Of a DNA stretch of 64,000 bases, positions 55,564 to 64,000 are shown piece by piece. The stretch lies in contig NC_092705.1 of the NCBI RefSeq assembly GCF_964275005.1, positions 7,738,641 through 7,802,640 of the forward strand, in the 5' to 3' direction. The stretch comes from Diadema setosum (Eukaryota; Echinodermata; Echinoidea; Diadematoida; Diadematidae). The position numbers were made by a program, and so were the translations under genes. Below the pieces are notes generated by a model, which saw only the letters and a list, made by a program, of their open reading frames with translations, was not told the DNA's origin and searched no databases. The first letter of the stretch is position 1; every line of letters begins with the position of its first letter.

Positions 55564-58500
55564 CTTTCAGTTCATGTCATATGCATTTTACCCAAGTCAG
55601 AGGAAATATTGACATACGAAACTTGTTTCGTACACCTTCCATGAAGTACTGAAAGCAGAAAAATGAAAATGACAAAAAATGCTCATGTCTACACACACTT
55701 AAATGAAGAAAAGTTTGATCATTCAAAAGAAGTATCTATCACCATGGTCATAACTGGGAATGCTTATACCTGTGCCGCGTTAACTACGTCGGTGGTCTTT
55801 GTCCGACAACCGTTTTAAAGGGATGTGCGTATACGTCCATTGGGCGAATGTTTAACAGGTGTTTACCCCTTCCCGGCGCTGTGTGCGCGAAAAGATGGTT
55901 ACTGTATCAGGGAATATCACACGTGGATAATGATACCAGTAGCAGAGCTGCAATGACCTTGGGGAACGGTATATGCTTTATACTTTTAGAGGCAAATCAA
56001 GAGAACATTTAGGAGTATATTTGGCTACTGATTCAAGGTTCATAGAAAATGCATGACATTGTTTATGAGAAACTCCCCATGTATGCCATGGTGCAGTATT
56101 CTCTTGTTTTTGTCTAAATAGAATCTAACTTCTTATTCGCTGTTGAGCTGCTTTAAGATGTTGCCTACAAAGATATTTTTTTCCATTTTTCATATTGCAA
56201 ACATCAGATTATGTCATTGTGATTTCAACAGCACCACATCTGTCGTGATGCAGACATGACGATCATCAAATCGGCAACATGCAATCTGATAGGAACGAAT
56301 AACGTGACATGCAAGATCAGAAATGCTCATCAGCAACTACTTTCGTGTTCCGCGTCGGAGCACAAAACAGGTTAGAGTTGACGGCGGAGGTGGTCCAAAT
56401 TCTGACTTTCTTCTGTTCTTGGAGAAGTACACCTAAAAGTGATTGCATTGAGAATGTGTGTGTGTGGGGGGGGGGGGGACGGGTGCATTATTACCACGTT
56501 TTCGACCACTCAAGATTCAAAGGAAAGTAATTTCTCTATCCTACACGGTGTAGAAATCTGCACGTTAACAACGAAATCAGAACTAGACGCATAAGCTATG
56601 AATACTAAGAAGGGCCGAAGTGGTTTGTGCGTGCTATACTCGTTGAAACTGCCAATTGCATTGCTGATAATCTCCTCACAGCTTTCATAGCGAGAGTGCA
56701 GAAGTCGCAGAAGAAAAGAAGAACGTCAACACTTTGAGGAAAGCAACGATTCCGAAAAAAAAAAAAAAAGGTTTCATTACTTCTCAATCACTGAGTTACT
56801 TTAATATAAAGATATTCCTCTTTAAAAAAGAAAGCCTTACGCATGAAGACCATAGATGTATGACGTGCCACGTATAGCTGTTAAGTACACGTGGGATAAA
56901 AACTGAATCCTCCCCGGGGCTTTTCAAAATCTGGTCATCAAAAGTATCCCCGATTTCATCTTCTCTGTCTCGTCGGAGAAACAGACGTCCCGAATAAGCA
57001 AAAATGGTCTGCCGTTTTAATTACTTCTCTCTTCTCTCTCCCTCTCCCCACCCCGTCTCCCCCTCTTTCTTTTTACACACTTTTGATGTAGAAGTGAGGG
57101 GGAGGCGAGATTAAGAGATAACGCCATCAATAATTTGTAAGGACACGTTCCTTGTATCTTCATGCCCGACTTGCTCTCTCCTATCCCGTCCGTCCAGGGC
57201 AGACATAACTACCCACTGCAATTAAAACTCGAGGCACAGGCATCACTCATTCACGCTCCAAGAGTGCGGGGAAACGTGCCTGGTGTAGCTTTGAAGGCGT
57301 TGTTGATCGCCGATTTTCTTCGAACTTTTTTGGAGATTTTTTTTTCCTTTTTTTTTTTTCATGTCCGCAAATGGTTAGAGGGTGTTGTGCTGATAAAGCC
57401 GCAGAAGAAGAGGATTACAGAGGATGAGGAGCGTCTCTGTGGGGTTTTACCGTCAGCGTGATGTATAGGGTTGTGTGTGTGTGTGTGTGTGTGTGTTTGT
57501 ATGTGCGTTTGTATGTACACACGCCGCGAACGCGCACGTTTTTCTTTTGTAGTCAAAACTTCATTTTGATTTCTACACACTCACATCTCGCATGACTGAT
57601 TGCAGTAATGAAAGTGGTAACGTGCCTGGATTCGCAAAAGTCACGTCACTCATCCAAACGCCTCTGCGACATGTTTTACAGCTCATGTTGTTCCACGATC
57701 ATCATCAAATATGCAACGCCACTCATCGTGTAGGAGCTCACATGTGGGGGAAGGGGAGGGGGGGGGATGTGTATTAAACCGACAATCCAGATTTGTTGAA
57801 TGTAAATTGGCTCATTTAAGGTTGCGGAGTCATCTTGTCTGTACCATAATACAGGAACTTCGAACTTATTGATGCCCACAAATCACTGTCAAGATGTAAT
57901 ATTTATATTTTGAAAGATATTCTTTTTGGTGTTTTTGTTTTTGTTTTACACATACAATGTATATGTATAAAAAAAAAACACTTTCCCTGGATGACAAAGA
58001 AGTAACAGTCGCTCTCATTTCCTATAGCCTGGTTTAAAGTTTGATCTGAATTTTTCAAGTCTAATTCCGAAATCAGACAGTATCTTCGGATGAAATTTGC
58101 ATGAATGCTCTCCTTCGCCCCTAGGAATACTGCAGAACGCACTTGTCTGACAGATGCCAGCCCTAGACATGCTAACAGTGTCCTTGGTGTACTGTTTTCA
58201 TGGATTTATGCAACTTTAAAGGCACAGAAATATTTTGAATATCTCGATGAGTAAATAATGTCCGATGATTATGCAGTGGAACAACGCCAGTGGTTGCTAC
58301 CCAGTCGTAGCATAGGCGGACTTAACACTGAATACTGAACAAATAAATGAAGGCAAACAAATAAACAAACAGACACAAAAAGTTCTAAACTTCGTATAGA
58401 TTCTTCATGGCAGTCATACGAATCTAGATAACTAGATTATCAATCATTAATCCAATTGTATGATCTATTTATGATAGATATTATTTAATTAGATATACTG

Positions 58501-61436
58501 GATAGGAAGCGATAATGTTGGGAATTCAAATAGTATTTCCGTTCTCCTGAGAGCTGTTACGATACTTCACACTAATGATTAAAACTTACTTCGAAATAAT
58601 GGCATACAATCACCAGTCGCTATAATTCGCTATCATATAGATGAGGGTCGCTATATCCGGCAGAGAAAGAGGAACCCTATAGACTCATAACCATGACATT
58701 GAGTTTTCTTCCGGCCGTTGAAAAACGAATCTACTGCTGATTTGGGAAAACTGCTTGGCCGATCGACGAACATTATATCATGAACAAGACCCCTGGCCAC
58801 CGTTTCGCTTCGAATGTGGTGAATGAGTATGTCTGGAATAGCAATCGAGGCGTTTCTGCTTGGCTTCGTTTCCCGACATCTGAGTAATTGATTAGCCTCT
58901 ATGCCATAAAGTGCTAACCAACTTTTCAATCACGCCGTTTACGAGGGGGAAAAATAATCAAAATTCAGTTCCGCAAATTTCGATTCAAATAGTAGACGAT
59001 TGTCTTTACGGTTGGTACATGGAACTACAGCTCCATGGCTGGTACATGTATATAGGTAGATGTATAATTAGCAGTCCAATAATTATCTCTTCCCATTGAA
59101 CGTTATACTCATTCATCCGAACCAAGTAATTGTTGCGAGCTATTCATTTCAAACACAACGTGTATACACTCATTCCAGTATAGTGGTCACTGCGGTTATT
59201 TTGCATCCAATTTCTTTTTTGTTTTGTTTTTGTTTTAATTGCATAATTGGTGAGAGAACCCAGGATCTGGCGGTAACACCGTGACGAAATTTGATGAAGT
59301 ATCCCAAAGATGATTGGCGGGTTTATTGTGGTCCAATATAACCACGCAATCATAGCGAAATTAAATATCAAGCTAGGGATCAGATATGCATGAAAATTAG
59401 CATTCCATTTCCCTTTCAAGAATACAAAAACCACCCAAGTAAAGCGAGCAAATTCATGGAACACGTGCAAAGCATGCAGGCGTCACAATTTTCCTTTTTT
59501 TTTTAATTTCTCCTATATTAATCAAGCTGGAGCGCGAACTGATTGAAATGTAATAGCAATTGAAATCGATTTTACATACAAATAAAAAAAAAAACACGTT
59601 AAAAAAATGTTCGTTCCTTATAGAACCAAACTCCCAGTCAGCGAGTGCAGTATGCAAGATTTTCATTGATATTTAGTGCATCCATATCTACATTTTATGG
59701 CGAGTAAACACGACGTTAGGTTGTCAGAAACGTGCTGGGCAAACGGCCTGAGAGCGGAAGAAACGATCGCCTTGATTTGATTTGTGAACTGCTCCCCACC
59801 TTTTTCTCCTCCTCATGCACTTGATTTCTTCCCTTTCCCATAATTCTCCATTCGACATCATTGCCTCTCGTAGTTGAAGAGTTGTAGTAAAACGACGTGA
59901 TGAAAAAAAAAAAAAAACACCCAGCAAAGTCACTCTACAGAGTTTCTGTAGTACCAACCATTATATAAACACTATTAGGATGCCGGGTGGAATTGGCAGA
60001 GGATCCGGAAATGATACATGCAGGGTTTATTCCTCTTTCACTTTGGCTTTTTGTTGCTGGCGGCGACAGGGATTGGCATAACCAAATGATTGGAAATAAG
60101 GGGGAAGACTCCAATTGCTCCAATTCTATTGAAACATAATAAGGGGCTTATACATTCAGAAATAGCTACTTTACAACAAGACAAAGCGTGGAATTTGTGT
60201 GTTTGTGTGTGTCTGTGTCTGTGTGTGTGAATGTACGTATACTACATATATAGAAACATGTGATATCATGTCTTTACTGATGACTATATGTATACATATT
60301 ACGAGCAGAAATGTATTTATGATGCACACTACAATAAACATATTATATCACAATTGATAGTAGATAATTCAGAGAGAATGTGGCCAAATGGCTTGAAGAA
60401 TAGTTTGGAACAGATGGATAAAATGCATTGTTTACATACAAGCATTCGCTATGAAATACTACCAAACGTACCGACCCATATTATATACATTTTGTATACG
60501 TCATACACCTACCTATACGCACAACTACAATGTGTGTGAATGATATAGTATGTGTTTATTCACGGTCACTTCCACTTACTCATTGCAACCCGTCCATACA
60601 AACAAAGAAATAAAGAGAGGGAGAGAGAAAGAGAGAGAGATGGGGGGGGGGGGGTGTAGAGGGAGATCTGATCATTCAGCAGTGTCTAGTATCGTCGTAT
60701 CGTTGCGCCAATCGGCATTACGTAAGCACTTGCCAAAATGTCAGGACCAGCAGTGCGGTAGCTCGCAAGGGATCGTCCACATCCCTCGGGGGTATACTAT
60801 CAATATTTGACTGAAACATTATATCCTCCAGCTCGCATGTGAAACCCTACCCAGGAGAAGGAGAGACCGCGTATATACATCGAAATCAGCGGAATACATA
60901 TCTCAGGGCTCAGCGCTGACGTCAATGAAGGTATACGCCACGACAGATTTTTTTTTCTTTTTCTCTCCGAGTAAATTCGGCGGTGGGAGAGTCGATGGGA
61001 ATTTCCTACCATAAACAGTCAGGATGCTTTCATTCAATCATGTTCGATGGGCGGTTGGTCAATGACTGAAAATGCGGGGACAGGGGAAGAGAGAGAGGGA
61101 GATGGGTGAGGAGAGAGCAAAGGGAGCGATTGAGGTAGGGATGAAGAGGGTAATGAGCACGGCAGCGAAGGGCGGATGAAGGAATGTAAGGAAGGAGCCA
61201 CAAATGAAAGAAAAGAATATGAGTGAAGGTCTGAAGACAAGGATTAATGAAATTGATATTTAGAGGAATTGTATACAATTTGCGGATAAAACAAAAACCC
61301 AGCTTTAGTGCTTCAAAATGAATCTATAATGTGAATTAGGGATAGAAACAATCAATGTAAAAATTTTAATCAGTATAATCAATGTTAAGTATTGTTAAGT
61401 ATATGAAATGTGAACAACAGTTATAATAATTATATA
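55561..61436. other. Long stretch without recognised genes
   Basis: Scattered frames under 110 codons with no motifs. Contains (TG)n at 57472-57496, TG-rich DNA near 60198-60230, a G-run at 60643-60652 with GA-rich flanks, and a GA-rich stretch at 61080-61240. No neuroligin 5' exon was recognised on the minus strand. Confidence 0.3.
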
Positions 61437-61625
61437 CAAAATTTCTAAAGTAAACCGTCTACAGTTATGGCTTATCGGAAAAATAGTGAAATCTCCTTTT
61501 ATCTTAGGTTTTATTGCAATATATTTATGTGTTTGGATGTTTTGTGATACAACTGACCTACACATGTGATAACTCGAACATTCTTTTAAATCACTGCTCC
61601 CAATGGTGAACAATACCTTTAAGGG
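61437..61625 (-). repeat. Dispersed repeat, copy of 5452-5642
   Basis: The reverse complement matches 5452-5642: GGGAGCAGTGATTTAAAA, ATGTTC.AG.TATCACAT, GTAGGTC.GTT.TATCACA and CCATAACTGTAGACGG. It ends AAAGGTATTGTTCACCATT. Confidence 0.7.
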
Positions 61626-61725
61626 AAAGACGGCAAGTGGCAGAATATGGATGGGAAGGAAGAAGAGAAAGAATATAGAGGGCGGTGAGGAGCTGAGGAT
61701 AGATAAAAGGTGTAAGGAAAAGTTA

Positions 61726-61990
61726 AAGGGGAAATCCAGGACAACGAAAGTTAGTCTAAAAAGACAGAATAAAGTCATACAACCACAACAGTGAAAATTT
61801 GATCAAAATCGGATGAAAATTCAGGAAGTTATGAAATTCTGAAGTTTCGCTATTTTTTTTTTTAACGAAGCAGTTCTTGAACAGCAAATATGAATATGCA
61901 AATACTGAATGCTGAATTGATTATGTCATTCCCTCACAATTTGCCATGCAGTATGTACATAAAATAAATTTCCATCTTTTTTTTTTTTAT
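61726..61990 (+). mobile_element. Possible MITE (GGGGAAATCCAGGACAAC start)
   Basis: The stretch AAAATTTGATCAAAATCGGA, then AAGTTATGAAATTCTGAAG and TTTCGCTATTTTTT has the wording of common marine-invertebrate MITEs. The second end was not located. Confidence 0.4.
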
Positions 61991-62248
61991 CAAGCGCAAT
62001 TACGCCCCAGTCTCAAATCCTGATAATGTATATCTGCCTGATCATTATTTTGAAGGTAGTCAGCCAGGAATAACATAATGTGTTTTACACTTGCATAGCA
62101 TACAAATGTAACTGCTATAATTATGGCGGCTGAGTTAGGAATTCAGTCATTTGTCAGTGAGAGGTAATGCCAAGATAACTATAATAGGAAAAAAAAACAC
62201 AAAAAGACAACAGTCGTTATCACAACTTAAACCTTGAAATCGGCCATT

Positions 62249-62254
62249 ATACTC

Positions 62255-62309
<55 letters not shown>
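62249..62309. repeat. (CTAT)n microsatellite
   Basis: About fourteen uninterrupted CTAT units. Confidence 0.95.
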
Positions 62310-63251
62310 CTCTTTCATCCATGTCCATTGTGACTCCGCCAAGCTGACAGCAACACCTGCAGTCTTTCCCTATTGTATCCATATGAAAACATTACACTTT
62401 ATGGGAAAATCATTTTCAACAGTCGGAAGCCTGGGGTGATACTCATTAATGTAAATGCCTTTAAGAAAAAAAAAGAGACACTTTAGAGCAAAAAGAAGCA
62501 GATATTTGAACTGCAGATGACACTTAGTTAGACCTATGATAAAACTCGACAGAAGGAATGGAAACGCTTAATTATGTTACCAGTGACATACAGTATATCA
62601 GTAAGTATTCATTGAAAAAAAAATGCAGACGAGAAAAATTATCCTTCTCTTTGCATCCTAACATAAATATGGCATTCTTCATTTGTTCTTCGTTGTCTTC
62701 CTCCCAGAGAAGAGCGGAGAAAGCAGTGGTACATGAAGTGAAATGATAGGTATGATAAAATGAAAAAACAACAATAACGAACAACAAAACATAATCCGTG
62801 GTTGCTAGATGGCATCCTTAACGATCTGTTGTTTACCTGGTTCAGGGCTCCATCTCGCTTCTTTCAGACCTTTGTTTTTTTCTACATTTGACCAGCACGA
62901 GCTCATATTATTCAAACTGCGGAATCAAGAGGTGGTGTTGCTATGGTTACCGTGAGCTGCAAAGCATGTTTGAGCATAATGATTTGTACTGCATTCAAGC
63001 GGAGCGTGTGCGCCATGCCCACTGAAAGAGCACGCACGCATTATACGTTTTGGGCAGACCAATTTCCGACTGGATCACTATCAAACATTTGTGATTCTAT
63101 TTTTTTCTCGAGACCTATAATTTCCGACTGAAAAGAATAACAAACAAAGCATGCACTCTAACTTGTTCAATTCGTCGGAGAAGCAGAGATTGCAACTTCT
63201 CCGGTAGCATGGATAGGTTTGCAAGCGTTTCTAAGAGAACAAAAGGCAAGT

Positions 63252-64000
63252 TTTCTGTCAGTCCCGCACATATTACATTTTGTTGGTTTTGCTAAACACG
63301 TGATCTTCGTTATCAATGCAAAATGCGTTCCCAAAAGAGGCATTTGCTCACATGTGCTAATGTTAAAAAAAAAAGCAGAAGAAAAAATGATGTCAGTGAA
63401 AAGAGACTTGCAAACAGTATGACTATCGTATGGCTATACTGTATTTATGAGAACATCTCGCAATGGCCAAGTTCTCTCAACTAAGTTGATTTTAATCATT
63501 CTTCTCCCTAAGACGTTATCACGGGCTGTCAGTGAGTTGTCATAATCCTTCCTCGTGTTTAGAGAGCAATCATTACAATCGTCTGTCATGTCAAACATCT
63601 AGATATTGACAATCAGTCTCAATTACTTTCTGTCAGTCCCACACTAATAAGATTTTGTTGGTTTTGCCAAACACGTGGTCTTCGTTATCAACGTTGAATG
63701 CGTTTCCAAAAAGAGGCGTTCTGTGGTATGCTTATGTTAAAAAAAAAAGTGAAGAGAAAAAGATGCCAGTGAAAAGAGACTGGCAAACAGTATCACTATT
63801 GTATGGCTATCAGAACATCTAGGAAATGGCCACGTTCTGTCAACTAAATTGATCATAGTCATTCTTCTCGTTAAGATGTTATCACGGGCAGTTAGTGAGT
63901 TGTCATAATCCTTACTCGTGTATAGAGAGCAATCATTACAATCGTCTGTCATGTCAAACATCTAGATATTGACGATCAGTCTCAATCAGTTTCTCGATCA
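63252..64000. repeat. ~375-bp tandem repeat, two copies, continuing past the edge
   Basis: Unit 1 starts at 63252 (TTTCTGTCAGTCCC) and unit 2 at 63627 with the same word. They match along their full length (TTTTGTTGGTTTTGC, CGTT.CCAAAA.GAGGC, CAGTGAAAAGAGACT, GAGAGCAATCATTACAATCG) at about 85% identity by eye. The last bases, from ~63993, look like the start of a third unit. No gene is encoded; short frames in each unit differ by stops. Confidence 0.9.

Noticed and set aside
56309..56530. 73-codon frame
   Set aside because: It runs through a TG/poly-G low-complexity tract and has no motif.
63252..64000. CRISPR-like array or tandem gene duplication
   Set aside because: The units are long (375 bp), contiguous and diverged, with no spacer pattern and no conserved frame.

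Overview
The window is eukaryotic, AT-rich and repeat-dense, with introns, long non-coding stretches, microsatellites and many mobile-element remnants. No operons, ribosome binding sites or prokaryotic genes are visible. The best guess is a marine invertebrate deuterostome, possibly an echinoderm. This rests on a neuroligin with an unusual tail, tRNA-derived SINE and CR1/I-like LINE remnants, foldback MITEs with CCGTTTTAT-like ends, and recurrent TAGGCCTA octamers. The organism assignment is inference.

Two protein-coding genes are well supported. At 1489-2136 (+) lies an intronless KCTD-family gene (BTB/T1 domain, 215 residues, KCTD6/KCTD21 type). At 31760-42155 (-) lie the six 3'-most coding exons of a neuroligin-like synaptic adhesion gene. 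All six exons have GT/AG boundaries and matching phases and together encode about 648 residues: an esterase-fold domain whose catalytic serine position is glycine, a stalk, one membrane helix and a cytoplasmic tail ending in a hydrophobic-x-hydrophobic PDZ ligand. The N-terminal exons were not found in the 42.2-64 kb part and may lie outside the window.

Region by region: 1-1.04 kb is a dispersed repeat whose second copy is at 16.37-17.19 kb. Each copy was invaded by a different younger element, so each serves as the other's empty site. 2.1-9.4 kb carries small repeats and foldback elements, including a GGTGCAA-rich multi-hairpin element and a 265-bp palindrome. 9.4-12.8 kb has a weakly supported set of spliced-looking exons on the minus strand. 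12-15.4 kb has LINE remnants, a pair of ~280-bp direct repeats and transposon ends. 17.2-21.5 kb is a broken LINE (endonuclease, reverse transcriptase, C-terminal CCHC-like motif), itself interrupted by another LINE 3' end. 23.5-24 kb holds a perfect 104-bp palindrome between mirrored microsatellites. 25.46-26.57 kb is a probable solo LTR with a 4-bp target duplication. 31-42 kb is the neuroligin gene, whose introns hold several hairpin MITEs, a ~740-bp DNA transposon and a tRNA-Trp-derived SINE. 42-64 kb is mostly microsatellites, MITEs and LINE tails, ending in a ~375-bp tandem repeat that runs off the right edge.

There is no sign of a multi-gene system such as an operon, defence island or CRISPR array. 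The two genes have unrelated roles (a probable ubiquitin-ligase adaptor and a synaptic adhesion molecule). The most informative biology is the neuroligin gene, with its possible alternative splice sites, and the nested-transposon record.
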